The notes under the pieces: model-generated | The model's database searches: none | What the model saw: only the letters and a program-made list of their open reading frames with translations | What the model was told of the DNA's origin: nothing | Made by a program: the position numbers and the translations under genes | Part shown: in pieces, positions 14,682-23,182 of the stretch | Numbering within the stretch: the stretch's first letter is position 1 | Layout of the letters: each line of letters starts with the position of its first letter | Assembly: GCA_020160805.1 (NCBI GenBank) | Contig: JAIUPO010000032.1 | Span: 1 to 34,495 of the forward strand | DNA length: 34,495 nucleotides | Direction of reading: 5' to 3' | Origin: Actinomycetota bacterium | Lineage (GTDB): Bacteria > Actinomycetota > Actinomycetes > Actinomycetales > Dermatophilaceae

Positions 14682-16327
14682 ACCGTGTCCTTGTCTCGAT
14701 GGTGGGTTTCAGGAGTAGTGGTCCGGTCACCCGTGATCCTGGTGATCCGGAGTAGGACGTCGTCGACGATGGTCTGGAGTCCTGGATCGCTGCCCTTGGG
14801 TTGGCCAGCGACCCTCACGACAGCTTGCACCGACCCTGTGGTCGGGGTGGTCGGCTCGATCCGTACGTAGATCCGGCGTCGCTTGATACCGAGCATCAGG
14901 GCCAGGCCGACGGTGGTGGCGATCGCGAAGCCAAGGGCGGGCATCCGGCCCGGGTCGTGCCGCGCCAGCAGCCCGGCCCAGCGGATTATGCCGTCGAACT
15001 CCACGGTGGTGCCGTCGGGTAGCTCGAAGTACTCGCCCGGGCGGATCAGCATCGCGACGGGGTTGCCCTCCTCGTCGGTGAGCTGGGTCATCTGGTCGGT
15101 GTCGATATTGAAGACCGACTGCGGGCGCCCGTCGGGGAACAGGTTTCCCTCGAATGCCGTCAGTGCCAGCACGGGGTCGACCAGGCCGGGGAAGGAGGAC
15201 GTCATCCCCAGCTCGGGATCAATGCGCAGGGTCGGTAGGAAGCCGCCGACCAGGCCGAGGCCGGGGTCTCGCGCGGTGACCTTGATGGCGCCCTCGCTGG
15301 CGTAGTTGTTGTCCTGTGGGAGGAAGGTGACCGCGTCGGAGTAGAGGACTTCTCCGTCGGGGTCGCGGATGGTCACGATGGGGGCGTAGCCGTTGCCGAG
15401 CAGGAAGATGGAGTCTCCGGCCACGGAGATCGGGTGGTTGACTGCGAACTCCTGTTGCTCGGGTTCCTGGCCGGGGACCTCGACGGTGGCCAACCCGTCG
15501 AACCTGCGGGGTTGGCCGAACTGGGCGCCGTCGGCCTGGCTTTCGAAGGCTACGTCGAGTTTGTTGAGTTCCACGGTGAACGTGGGAATGTCTCCCTCAT
15601 CGGCCAACGGGCTGAAGTTGAGCGTGTCGAAGGTGCCGGCAGTGGCCGTCCACGACTGCCCCTCCTGGATGATGATCTCCCCGCGCCAGCCGAACAGGTT
15701 ACCGGCGGCGAAGGCGACGATCACGCCCAGCAGAGCCAGATGGAAGAGCAGGTTTCCGGTCTCCTTCAGGTACCCCTTCTCTCCGGTGACCCAGAGATCG
15801 CCGTCCTCGGCGTCGCGCAGCCGGTAGCCCTTCGCCTTCAGCGCCTCCCGGGCTGCGGCCAGGGCCTCGCGGCCGTCGGTGGCGACGGTTCCGTCGGCGC
15901 GGGCGGGCAGTCGGGTCAGACGCTGTGGTGCCGGCGGCGGCTGGGCTCGGATCGAACGCCAGTGTTGGCGCATCCGCGGGATGATGCAACCGACCAGGCT
16001 GATCATCAGCAGCAGATAGATCGAGGCGAACCATGGGGAGGAGAACACGTCGAAGAGGAGAACCCGGTCCAGCCAGGGCCCCAGGTCGGGGTTGTTCTCG
16101 AAGAAGGTGCGCACTTGGACCGGGTCTACGGAGCGCTGCGGGAATATTGAGCCGGGGAAGGCCGCGGCCGCCAGCAGCAGAAGCAGGTAGATGGCGGTGC
16201 GCATGCTGGTGAGTTGCCGCCAGGCCCAACGTGCCCAGCCGGCTGGTCCGAGGCGGGGGCCGCCCAAGGTGGTGCGGTCTTTGGGATAGGACGGCTCGAT
16301 CCGTTCCGGTGTTCGCGTGCTGGCCAT
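14678..16327 (-). CDS. resB: ResB-like cytochrome c biogenesis protein
   Basis: A 549-residue ResB/Ccs1 protein, partner of CcsB in the System II heme lyase. Two helices near residues 37-55 and 93-113 flank the conserved PGSIFPQRSVDP loop. A third helix (about 197-217, LLFHLALLGVIVAFAAGNLFG) leads into the large extracytoplasmic domain with WTATAGTFDTLNFSPLADEG, and the last helix is near 470. It follows ccdA after 1 bp and overlaps ccsB by 4 bases, so one transcript carries all four genes. Length is normal for actinobacteria. Confidence 0.94.
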   Translation of the reverse strand: MASTRTPERIEPSYPKDRTTLGGPRLGPAGWARWAWRQLTSMRTAIYLLLLLAAAAFPGSIFPQRSVDPVQVRTFFENNPDLGPWLDRVLLFDVFSSPWFASIYLLLMISLVGCIIPRMRQHWRSIRAQPPPAPQRLTRLPARADGTVATDGREALAAAREALKAKGYRLRDAEDGDLWVTGEKGYLKETGNLLFHLALLGVIVAFAAGNLFGWRGEIIIQEGQSWTATAGTFDTLNFSPLADEGDIPTFTVELNKLDVAFESQADGAQFGQPRRFDGLATVEVPGQEPEQQEFAVNHPISVAGDSIFLLGNGYAPIVTIRDPDGEVLYSDAVTFLPQDNNYASEGAIKVTARDPGLGLVGGFLPTLRIDPELGMTSSFPGLVDPVLALTAFEGNLFPDGRPQSVFNIDTDQMTQLTDEEGNPVAMLIRPGEYFELPDGTTVEFDGIIRWAGLLARHDPGRMPALGFAIATTVGLALMLGIKRRRIYVRIEPTTPTTGSVQAVVRVAGQPKGSDPGLQTIVDDVLLRITRITGDRTTTPETHHRDKDTV

Positions 16328-16328
16328 G

Positions 16329-17075
16329 TCAGATCACCGTGGTGAAGTTGTTGGTCAGTCGGGTCTGGACCCACGCCATGGCCTCGGCCCAGATGCCGGC
16401 GATCATGAGCAGGCCGAGGAGGACGAGCAGCCCGCCGCCGACGCGCTGCACGAGCAGGTAGTGGTCGCGCAGCCAGCGCGAGGCGCGGCTGGCCCAGCCC
16501 AGCCCGGCGGCGGCGAGCACGAACGGCACCCCCAGTCCCAGGCTGTATGCGGTGCCCAGCACCAGGGCGCGGCCCACCTGGTCGTCCCCCGGGAGGATCG
16601 AGGTGCCGAGCGTCTGGATCGCGGCGAGCGCCGGTCCGGTGCAGGCGCTGAATCCCAGGCCAAAGGCGACCCCGAGCAGCGGAGCCCCGGCGATCCCGGC
16701 GGCCGGTCGCCATCGCACCGAAACTGATGCTGTCGGCTGCAGCAGCATGACCAGGCCGAGGCCGAGGACGACCGCGCCGGACAGGCGCAGCAGCAGCCCC
16801 TGGTGCTGCGCCAGGGCCATGCCCAGGGAGGAGATGACCACGCTCATCGCCATGAAGACGGCCGAGAAACCCATAACGAACAGCAGCGCCCCGACCGTCG
16901 GGCGCCACCGCCCCGGCGCGTGAGCGCCCGACATGGGCGGCGCCATTCCCGAGAGGTAACCGACATAGCCGGGGACCAGCGGTAGCACGCACGGCGAGGC
17001 GAACGAGACGAGACCTGCCAGCGCGGCGATCGCGGCGGCCAGCAGCAGCGGCCCGCTGAGAACGACCTCGCTCAC
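16329..17075 (-). CDS. ccdA: CcdA cytochrome c biogenesis thiol transporter
   Basis: A 248-residue, six-helix CcdA. It passes reducing power from cytoplasmic thioredoxin to the extracytoplasmic TlpA/ResA protein. Signature cysteines: VSFASPCVLPLVPGYVGYLSG in helix 1 and FGLGFSACTGPALAAI in helix 4. GTG start overlaps the tlpA stop by 4 bases. This is a complete counterpart to the truncated CcdA-like gene at 63-350, and is carried by the mobile element. Confidence 0.95.
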   Translation of the reverse strand: MSEVVLSGPLLLAAAIAALAGLVSFASPCVLPLVPGYVGYLSGMAPPMSGAHAPGRWRPTVGALLFVMGFSAVFMAMSVVISSLGMALAQHQGLLLRLSGAVVLGLGLVMLLQPTASVSVRWRPAAGIAGAPLLGVAFGLGFSACTGPALAAIQTLGTSILPGDDQVGRALVLGTAYSLGLGVPFVLAAAGLGWASRASRWLRDHYLLVQRVGGGLLVLLGLLMIAGIWAEAMAWVQTRLTNNFTTVI

Positions 17076-17668
17076 CGGGCGGACTCACTCTTCAGCACGT
17101 CCTCGACCAGGCCGCGCAGCGTCGACGCCTCCACGGGTCCGCTGACCCGGGCGGCGAGGCGCCCCTGTCCGTCGAGGACCATCGTGGTCGGCGTCGCGAC
17201 GGCCAGCCCCTGCAGCTGGGCGCGGGTGCGCCCGCCGTCGTCCTGGAGCGAGGGGTAGGACACGTCGTACTTCTGCTGGAAGGCCAGGGCGCTGGGTACC
17301 GAGTCACGGCTGTTGACCCCGATGAACTGCACCGGCTCACCCGCCTCGGCGAACTCGGTGGCCACCTCCTCCAGGTCCGGCGCCTCCTCCACGCACGGCC
17401 CGCACCACGACCCCCACACGTTGACCACCACGACCTCGCCCAGGTGGTCCTGCGAGGACCACGCCTCGTCTTCCAGGGTCGTCCCCTCCAGGGTGATGAC
17501 GGTCTCGCGCTCCTCCGGCGCCAGCACCTGGATGGTGCCGTCACCGGCGACGTATCCCTTCTGGTCGCCCTGACGCATCTGGTCGTTGATCGTCGAGCCC
17601 TCGCCACCGCAGCCGGCCAGGACCACTGCTACGGCCGCGAGCAGGGCCAGGAGGTGCCTGCGGGTCAC
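17072..17668 (-). CDS. TlpA/ResA-like thioredoxin lipoprotein
   Basis: A 198-residue membrane-anchored thioredoxin-fold reductant for apocytochrome c. The lipoprotein signal ends at lipobox L17-A-G-C20, so maturation needs Lgt, LspA and Lnt; lspA and lnt lie on the same element. The active site is W88-C89-G-P-C92 in VVNVWGSWCGPCVEEAPDLEE, with the cis-proline region VATPTTMVLDGQG. GTG at 17666-17668 was chosen because it places the signal peptide at the N-terminus; the frame extends further upstream but is not protein-like. First gene of the cytochrome c operon. Confidence 0.9.
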   Translation of the reverse strand: MTRRHLLALLAAVAVVLAGCGGEGSTINDQMRQGDQKGYVAGDGTIQVLAPEERETVITLEGTTLEDEAWSSQDHLGEVVVVNVWGSWCGPCVEEAPDLEEVATEFAEAGEPVQFIGVNSRDSVPSALAFQQKYDVSYPSLQDDGGRTRAQLQGLAVATPTTMVLDGQGRLAARVSGPVEASTLRGLVEDVLKSESAR

Positions 17669-17979
17669 CGGAGCAGCCCGTCGAAGTCGCCGTGTGCCCC
17701 GTTTGCGAGCATGCCTCGCGAGCGCACGACCGAGATCGTCTGTCGGCGAGGCCGTCGACCGCTGGCCGGCTCGAGGGGGTCGGGGCGTCCTGCTCGTCCA
17801 CCGCCTCGCTCCACCCGGGGTCGCCCTATGGTGCCCATGCCGCTTACCTTCCATCCGCTACCACTCTGCCTGCCGAACGCGATGGTTGAGGGTCGCCACG
17901 GTGGTGACGAGCCGGCCACACGGCCGCCCGTGCGACTCTACCCTTTGCTGACAGCAGCGTCACTCGCTACCATCGCCGC
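17669..17979. other. Divergent intergenic region between tlpA and the lspA transcript
   Basis: 311 bp without a gene. It must hold the promoters for the leftward cytochrome c operon and the rightward lspA-cadD genes. Only the rightward promoter (17945-17973) is clear. No strong repeat or RNA gene is seen. Confidence 0.6.
17945..17973 (+). promoter_or_regulatory. Promoter for lspA-cadD
   Basis: TTGCTG and TACCAT with exactly 17 bp between. The transcript should begin near 17980, leaving about 190 nt of leader before the likely lspA start at 18172. Confidence 0.55.
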
Positions 17980-18171
17980 ATGTCGATTCTAACCCCGCCC
18001 GGTGGGTCCCAGCCTGACCCGCCAGGAGCTGGGGGCAACCAGAGGCGCTCCAACCGCCTTGCGGCGCGTGGCCCTCGAGCAGCAGGCGTGTCCGGTTCTG
18101 CCCCGGCCGATCCCCGCCAGCGGGTGTCAACGACCCCTGGTGGGCGTCGTGTGGGATGGACAGCAGCGTCC

Positions 18172-18651
18172 GTGACGAAACTGGCACCGCGTCGCGCCGT
18201 CCTGGTGGCCGGTGCCGCGGCGGTGGCGGTGACGGACCTGTTGGTCAAGGCGTGGGCTGAGAGCGCGCTGGAGGCGGGGCTGGCCCTGGGTCCGGTCGAC
18301 CTCGTGCTGAGTCACAACCCGGGGGTGGCGTTCTCCCTCGGCGCTGACGCGCCGGCCGCACTGGTCGTCGCGCTCACCGGCCTGGTCATCGTCGCGATCG
18401 CCGTCGTGGCCTGGCGGGCCGCTCCGACGTGGGACTGTTGGCGGCTCGCCGCAGTGACGGCGATTCTTGGTGGTGGGTGCGGCAACTGGATCGATCGCTC
18501 CCTTGACGGTGTGGTGACCGACTATCTGCACAGCGGGTGGTGGCCCACGTTCAACCTGGCTGACACCGCGATCGTCACCGGGGTCGTCTTGCTGGCGCTG
18601 CTCGAGCTGCGCTCACCACGGCAGCCGGCCGGGACCGACACCAGTGGCTGA
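18172..18651 (+). CDS. lspA: Signal peptidase II (lipoprotein signal peptidase)
   Basis: A 159-residue four-helix aspartyl protease that removes the signal peptide of lipidated prolipoproteins. Motifs: LSHNPGVAFSLG, GGGCGNWIDRSLDGVVTDYL and FNLADTAI, with the two catalytic Asp in VVTDYL and NLADT. An in-frame ATG at 17980 would add 64 residues, but those codons are Pro/Gly/Arg-rich with a markedly lower third-position GC (roughly two thirds) than the rest, so the GTG at 18172 is preferred. There is no clear ribosome binding site for it. Its likely clients on this element include the TlpA-like lipoprotein. Confidence 0.85.
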   Translation: MTKLAPRRAVLVAGAAAVAVTDLLVKAWAESALEAGLALGPVDLVLSHNPGVAFSLGADAPAALVVALTGLVIVAIAVVAWRAAPTWDCWRLAAVTAILGGGCGNWIDRSLDGVVTDYLHSGWWPTFNLADTAIVTGVVLLALLELRSPRQPAGTDTSG

Positions 18652-18706
18652 CCGCGTGGCCACGTCGCCCGCCTGACCCACCACACACGACCGAAGGCAT
18701 CACCCT

Positions 18707-19297
18707 GTGCTCACCTCAGTCCTGCAGGCCTTCGGGCTGTTCATGGCCACCAACATCGACGACATCATCGTGCTGTCACTCTTCTTCGCCCGGGGCGCCG
18801 GCTTGCGCGGCACGACCAGGAAGATCGTCGTGGGTCAGTACCTGGGCTTCGGCGGCATACTCGTCGCCTCGGTACTGGTCTCCCTGGGCGCGGTGACCTT
18901 CCTGCCCGAGTCGGCGATCGCCTACTTCGGGCTCATCCCGTTGCTGCTCGGCCTGCTGACCGCATGGAAGGTCTGGCGCGGCGACGGAGACGATGACGAC
19001 CGGGTCGCGGACAAGACGATCAGCGCCCTGACGGTCGCCGGTGTCACCTTCGCCAACGGCGGTGACAACATCGGCGTCTACGTCCCCGTCTTCGTCACCG
19101 TCGGCGCCGGCGCGGTCGTGGCCTACTGCGTCGTCTTCCTCGTCCTCGTCATGGTGCTTGTCCTGCTCGCCAAGTTCGTCGCCACCCGTAGGCCCATCGC
19201 AGAGGTCCTGGAACGCTGGGAGCACGTCCTGTTCCCTCTGGTCCTGATCGGACTCGGCGTGGCGATCCTCGTCGAAGGTGGCGCCTTCGGCCTGTAG
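18707..19297 (+). CDS. cadD: CadD-family cadmium resistance transporter
   Basis: A 196-residue membrane protein of the CadD family (LysE superfamily), which confers cadmium resistance by export. It shows the family opening FGLFMATNIDDIIVLSLFFA, then GQYLGFGGIL, and the inverted-repeat second half TFANGGDNIGVYVPVF. Five to six helices. GTG start at 18707, 55 bp after lspA. It lies among a CmtR-like sensor, a P-type ATPase and a CDF exporter, which supports a role in Cd/Zn defence. Confidence 0.9.
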   Translation: MLTSVLQAFGLFMATNIDDIIVLSLFFARGAGLRGTTRKIVVGQYLGFGGILVASVLVSLGAVTFLPESAIAYFGLIPLLLGLLTAWKVWRGDGDDDDRVADKTISALTVAGVTFANGGDNIGVYVPVFVTVGAGAVVAYCVVFLVLVMVLVLLAKFVATRRPIAEVLERWEHVLFPLVLIGLGVAILVEGGAFGL

Positions 19298-19449
19298 GTA
19301 GGGGCGCATCGGTCCCTGCCCTGTCCGAATGGCGTTTGTCGCACCGGGCCAGAGTCTTCTCAGGGTCTGGCTCTACGATCCGCGTCGGGACTTCCCGCAT
19401 CCTCGGCCAGACTGGCCGATCGTCCGTGTCGCCTGATGAAGGAGTGCCC

Positions 19450-20109
19450 GTGCGGCGCAACGTGATCCTGTCCCTCCTGCTGATCGCCGTCTTCGTTGCG
19501 GTGGTGGCCGTCGCCGTTGGCGTGACCCGCCCGCCGTCCGGCACCGGTGTCGCGGACTCGGCGCGAACGAGCTCGGCCGTGCCGGTCGTGAGGGAGGACA
19601 GCCACGTGCTCTCCGACGCCGGTGAGGGCGCGCCGGTGCTGGTGGAGTTCCTGGACTTCGAGTGCGAGGCGTGCCTGGCGGCCTACCCGCTGGTGGAGCA
19701 GATCCGCGAGGAGTACGCCGGGGAGCTGACGTTCGTGGTCCGGTACTTCCCGATCCCCAGCCACGCCAACGCGATGAACGCGGCGGTGGCGGTCGAGGCG
19801 GCGGCCCAGCAGGGCCGGTTCGAGGACATGTACACGCGGATGTACCAGACGCAGAGCGAATGGGGCGAGCAGCAGGACTCCAAGGCGCCGCTGTTCCGGC
19901 AGTTCGCCCAGGACCTCGGGCTGGACATGGCCGCCTACGACGCCGCCGTCGCCGACCCCGCCATCCAGCAGCGCGTGGAGCAGGACCGGCAGGACGGCAT
20001 GGCACTGGGTGTCCAGGGAACCCCGACCTTCTTCCTGGACGGTGAGCTGCTGCAGCCCACCTCCGAGGGCGACTTCCGCGCCCAGATCGATGCAGCCGTC
20101 AACCGCTGA
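19450..20109 (+). CDS. DsbA-family membrane-anchored thiol oxidoreductase
   Basis: A 219-residue DsbA-like protein that introduces disulfides in exported proteins. One N-terminal helix (about residues 5-26) anchors it. The thioredoxin domain holds VEFLDFECEACLAAYPLVEQ with active-site C72-E-A-C75, a helical insert, and the cis-proline loop VQGTPTFFLDGE. AAGGAG 6 nt before the GTG at 19450 fixes the start. Its last codons overlap the VKOR gene, its natural oxidant. Confidence 0.93.
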   Translation: MRRNVILSLLLIAVFVAVVAVAVGVTRPPSGTGVADSARTSSAVPVVREDSHVLSDAGEGAPVLVEFLDFECEACLAAYPLVEQIREEYAGELTFVVRYFPIPSHANAMNAAVAVEAAAQQGRFEDMYTRMYQTQSEWGEQQDSKAPLFRQFAQDLGLDMAAYDAAVADPAIQQRVEQDRQDGMALGVQGTPTFFLDGELLQPTSEGDFRAQIDAAVNR

Positions 20110-20707
20110 GCCCGCCGCGCTCACCGCTCCTTCCCAGGAGCCCGGCGCGCCGGTCGGGAGGGTCGTGGGGTGGGTCCTGCTCGTGTGCGGCTGGGTCGGT
20201 CTGTCGGCGGCGTTCGTGCTGCTGGTGGAGAAGATCCGGCTGGTCGCCGACCCGAGCTACGTGCCCAGCTGCAGCATCAGCCCGCTGCTGAGCTGCGGGT
20301 CGGTGATGAGCACCCCCCAGGCGGAGCTGTTCGGGTTCCCCAACCCGATCCTGGGCGTGGCCGGCTTCGCCGCCCTGGTCACCGTCGCCGTCACGATCAT
20401 CAGCGGCGCCCGGCTGCCGTCCTGGTACTGGATCGGCCTGACCGCGGGTACGGCGCTGGGCACGGTGTTCGTGCACTGGCTCATCTTCCAGAGCGTCCAC
20501 CGCATCGGTGCGCTGTGCCCGTACTGCATGGTGGTCTGGGTCGTCACCGTGGCCGCGTTCGTCGCGGTACTGGCCCGGTGGTCCCGCGCCGGGGCGCTTC
20601 CACGGTGGGTCGGAGACTACGCCGTCACGATCGTCACGACATGGTGCCTGGTGGTCGCGGCTCTGATCGCCGTCCGGTTCTGGGACTACTGGATCACCCT
20701 CGCCTAG
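20090..20707 (+). CDS. VKOR-family quinone-linked disulfide oxidase
   Basis: A 205-residue homologue of vitamin K epoxide reductase, which re-oxidises DsbA-like partners and passes electrons to quinone in actinobacteria, in place of DsbB. Active site C143-P-Y-C146 (ALCPYCMVVW) and the loop pair C61/C69 (PSCSISPLLSCGSVM), followed by FGFPNPILGVAGF. Five helices. The ATG at 20090 overlaps the DsbA-like gene by 20 bp. Confidence 0.93.
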   Translation: MQPSTAEPAALTAPSQEPGAPVGRVVGWVLLVCGWVGLSAAFVLLVEKIRLVADPSYVPSCSISPLLSCGSVMSTPQAELFGFPNPILGVAGFAALVTVAVTIISGARLPSWYWIGLTAGTALGTVFVHWLIFQSVHRIGALCPYCMVVWVVTVAAFVAVLARWSRAGALPRWVGDYAVTIVTTWCLVVAALIAVRFWDYWITLA

Positions 20708-20750
20708 GACGCTTGCCGCGGCTCAGGCGCCGGGACGGCCGGCATCCGGC

Positions 20751-20756
20751 TATGAT
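20751..20756 (+). promoter_or_regulatory. -10 box of the cmtR-ATPase-CDF operon
   Basis: TATGAT lies 6 bp before the cmtR ATG. The transcript would start at or next to that ATG, so the message is probably leaderless. No good -35 box is seen, and there is no ribosome binding site. Confidence 0.55.
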
Positions 20757-20762
20757 CGGCGC

Positions 20763-21191
20763 ATGACGATGACATCACAGAGCGCACCCGCGCCAGGCGA
20801 CGGCACCCGAGCTGAAGGGCTCGACGTGGCGGCCGCGCTGTTCCACGGTCTGTCAGACCGGTCACGGTTGGCGATCCTGCAGCACCTGACGCTGGGGGAG
20901 CACAAGGTGCGCGACCTCACGGAGCACCTGGGGCTGGCGCAGTCCACGGTCAGTGCGCACCTGGCCTGCCTGCGAGACTGCGGCCTGGTGGTCTCGCGCC
21001 CGGAGGGCCGGGCCTCGATGTTCTCGCTGACCAGTGCTCCGGAGCTGCTGGACGTGCTGGACGCGGCGGAGCGCCTGCTCGCGACGTCGGGGTATGCGGT
21101 CGCGCTGTGCCCGAACTACGGCGCGGGGACCGCGGGGAACCCGGCCCCCGAGCAGCTGCGCCCCCACGCCGGGCAGGAGGCGGGGGCGTGA
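20763..21191 (+). CDS. cmtR: CmtR-like ArsR/SmtB cadmium/lead-sensing repressor
   Basis: A 142-residue ArsR-family repressor. The winged helix includes HGLSDRSRLAILQHLTLGEH and LGLAQSTVSAHLACLRDCGL. Cys69 and Cys73 lie in the recognition helix and Cys116 near the C-terminus (ALCPNYG). This is the arrangement of mycobacterial CmtR (C57, C61, C102), where Cd(II) or Pb(II) binding releases DNA. It heads an operon with the P1B ATPase (4-base overlap) and the CDF exporter, so metal should induce efflux. The C-terminal about 20 residues are extra and have no recognisable role. Confidence 0.9.
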   Translation: MTMTSQSAPAPGDGTRAEGLDVAAALFHGLSDRSRLAILQHLTLGEHKVRDLTEHLGLAQSTVSAHLACLRDCGLVVSRPEGRASMFSLTSAPELLDVLDAAERLLATSGYAVALCPNYGAGTAGNPAPEQLRPHAGQEAGA

Positions 21192-23182
21192 GCGGGCCGC
21201 AGACGCCGCAGCGGGAGGTGGCGGTGGACGCGTGCGGATGCGAGGCTCCCGTCGCCCCACCAGCTCGAGCAGGAGAGGTCGAGGAGCCGGCGACCCGGCT
21301 GTGGCAGGTGCGGGAGGTGCAGCTGGGTCTGGCCTCCGGTGCGCTGCTGCTGGCCGGGTTCCTCGCCGGGCTCGGGGGATGGGAGACCGTCGAGCTTGTG
21401 CTCGCCGCGGCGGCGCTGCTCGTGGGTGGCTCCACGTTCGTGCCGGGTGCGCTGCGCCGTCTGGCGCGCGGCAAGCTCGGCGTGGGTCTGCTGATGACGA
21501 TCGGCGCGGTCGGGGCGACCCTGCTGGGGCAGGTCGAGGAGGCTGCTGCGCTGGCGTTCCTGTTCTCCCTGAGCGAGGGCCTGGAGGAGTACTCCCTGGC
21601 CCGCACCCGGCACGGCCTGCGGGCGCTGTTGGACCTGGTGCCCAAGGAGGCGAGCGTGCTCCGCGACGGCCGGGAGCTCGTGGTGGACCCGGCACAGCTG
21701 GTCATCGGCGACGTGATGGTGGTGCGGCCCGGGGAGCGGCTGGCGACCGACGGGACCGTGCGGACCGGTCGAAGCGCCCTGGACACCTCGGCCATCACGG
21801 GTGAATCCATGCCGGTGGAGACCGGGCCGGGCAAGGACGTCTTCGCCGGGTCGATCAACGGCACCGGCGCCCTGGAGGTGGAGGTCACCTCCACCGCGCA
21901 GGACAACTCGCTGGCCCGGATCGTGCACGTCGTGGAGGCCGAGCAGTCCCGCCGCGGCGCCACCCAGCGACTGGCCGACCGGATCGCCCGCCCGCTGGTG
22001 CCGGGCATCCTGGTCGCCGCAGGCCTGACGGCCCTTCTCGGCGCGCTCCTGGGCGACCCGTCGGTGTGGGTGCACCGGGCCCTGGTGATGGTCGTCGCCG
22101 CCTCTCCCTGCGCGCTGGCGATCTCGGTGCCGGTCACCAGCGTCGCCTCGATCGGGGCCGCCAGCCGCCGCGGGATCCTGGTCAAGGGTGGCGCCGCCAT
22201 GGAGACCTTGGGCAGGGTGCGCACCGTCGCCCTGGACAAGACCGGCACCCTGACCCGCAACCGGCCGGCCGTGGTCGACGTCGCCACCAGCGCCGGGACC
22301 GACCGGGAGCAGGTGCTGGCCTGGGCGGCCGCGCTGGAGGCCCGCAGCGAGCACCCGCTCGCCGCAGCGATCCTGGCCGCCGCCGACCGGGCGCCTGCCG
22401 CGCAGGACGTCGACGCGGTGGTCGGCGCCGGGCTGGTCGGGACCGTGGACGGTGCCCGGGTCCGGCTGGGCAAGCCCGACTGGGTCGACCCGGGCACCCT
22501 GTCCGGGGACGTCATCAGTATGCAGCGGGCGGGGGCGACCGCGGTCGTGGTCGAGGTCAACGGTCAACCGGTCGGCGCGATCGCCGTCCGGGACGAGCTG
22601 CGGTCCGAGGCCGCCGAGGTCATCGCCCGCTTCCGCGACCGCCGCTACACCGTGGCCATGCTCACCGGCGACAACCACGCCACCGCCGCAGCGCTGGCCG
22701 CCCAGGCCGGGATCGAGCAGGTGCACGCCGACCTGCGCCCGGAGGACAAGTCGAAGGTCGTCACCGGGCTGCGCGCCCACGGCGCGACCGCGATGGTCGG
22801 CGACGGCGTCAACGACGCACCAGCGCTGGCGACCGCGGACGTCGGCGTGGCGATGGGCGCCATGGGCACCGACGTGGCGATCGAGACCGCCGACGTGGCC
22901 CTGATGGGCGATGACCTGCGGCTGCTGCCGTTGGCGTTCGACCACGCTCGCCGCACCCGGACGATCATGCTGCAGAACGTCGTGCTGTCCCTGGTCCTGA
23001 TCGCGGTCCTCATCCCGTTGGCCCTGTTCGGTGTGCTTGGCCTGGCAGCCGTGGTGCTGGTCCACGAGCTGGCCGAGGTCCTGGTCATCGCCAACGGCGT
23101 CCGCGCCGGACGCACCCGGCAGCTGCCCACCCTGACCGCCTCCCCGGCGGATCCCGCCCGTCTGGAAGGAGCGACTGCATGA
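21188..23182 (+). CDS. P1B-type heavy-metal ATPase (SPC motif)
   Basis: A 664-residue metal-exporting P-type ATPase. Motifs in order: actuator TGES (ITGESMPVETGPG), intramembrane metal site ASPCALAI, phosphorylation DKTGTLTRN, HP locus SEHPLAAAI, MLTGDN, and hinge GDGVNDAPALATADVGVAMG. SPC instead of CPC points to the P1B-4-like group (Co/Zn/Cd). There is no HMA domain; a short Cys-Gly-Cys (DACGCEAP) near residue 15 could bind metal. GTG start overlaps the cmtR stop and the gene's own stop overlaps the CDF start, so the three are co-translated. Confidence 0.94.
   Translation: MSGPQTPQREVAVDACGCEAPVAPPARAGEVEEPATRLWQVREVQLGLASGALLLAGFLAGLGGWETVELVLAAAALLVGGSTFVPGALRRLARGKLGVGLLMTIGAVGATLLGQVEEAAALAFLFSLSEGLEEYSLARTRHGLRALLDLVPKEASVLRDGRELVVDPAQLVIGDVMVVRPGERLATDGTVRTGRSALDTSAITGESMPVETGPGKDVFAGSINGTGALEVEVTSTAQDNSLARIVHVVEAEQSRRGATQRLADRIARPLVPGILVAAGLTALLGALLGDPSVWVHRALVMVVAASPCALAISVPVTSVASIGAASRRGILVKGGAAMETLGRVRTVALDKTGTLTRNRPAVVDVATSAGTDREQVLAWAAALEARSEHPLAAAILAAADRAPAAQDVDAVVGAGLVGTVDGARVRLGKPDWVDPGTLSGDVISMQRAGATAVVVEVNGQPVGAIAVRDELRSEAAEVIARFRDRRYTVAMLTGDNHATAAALAAQAGIEQVHADLRPEDKSKVVTGLRAHGATAMVGDGVNDAPALATADVGVAMGAMGTDVAIETADVALMGDDLRLLPLAFDHARRTRTIMLQNVVLSLVLIAVLIPLALFGVLGLAAVVLVHELAEVLVIANGVRAGRTRQLPTLTASPADPARLEGATA

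Noticed and set aside
17980-18171. Upstream ATG start for LspA
   Set aside because: Adds 64 Pro/Gly/Arg-rich residues with lower third-position GC; LspA homology and usual length start at 18172.
21116-23065. 649-codon open frame antisense to the metal ATPase
   Set aside because: Composition-driven shadow of the ATPase gene; no recognisable domain and it crosses gene borders.
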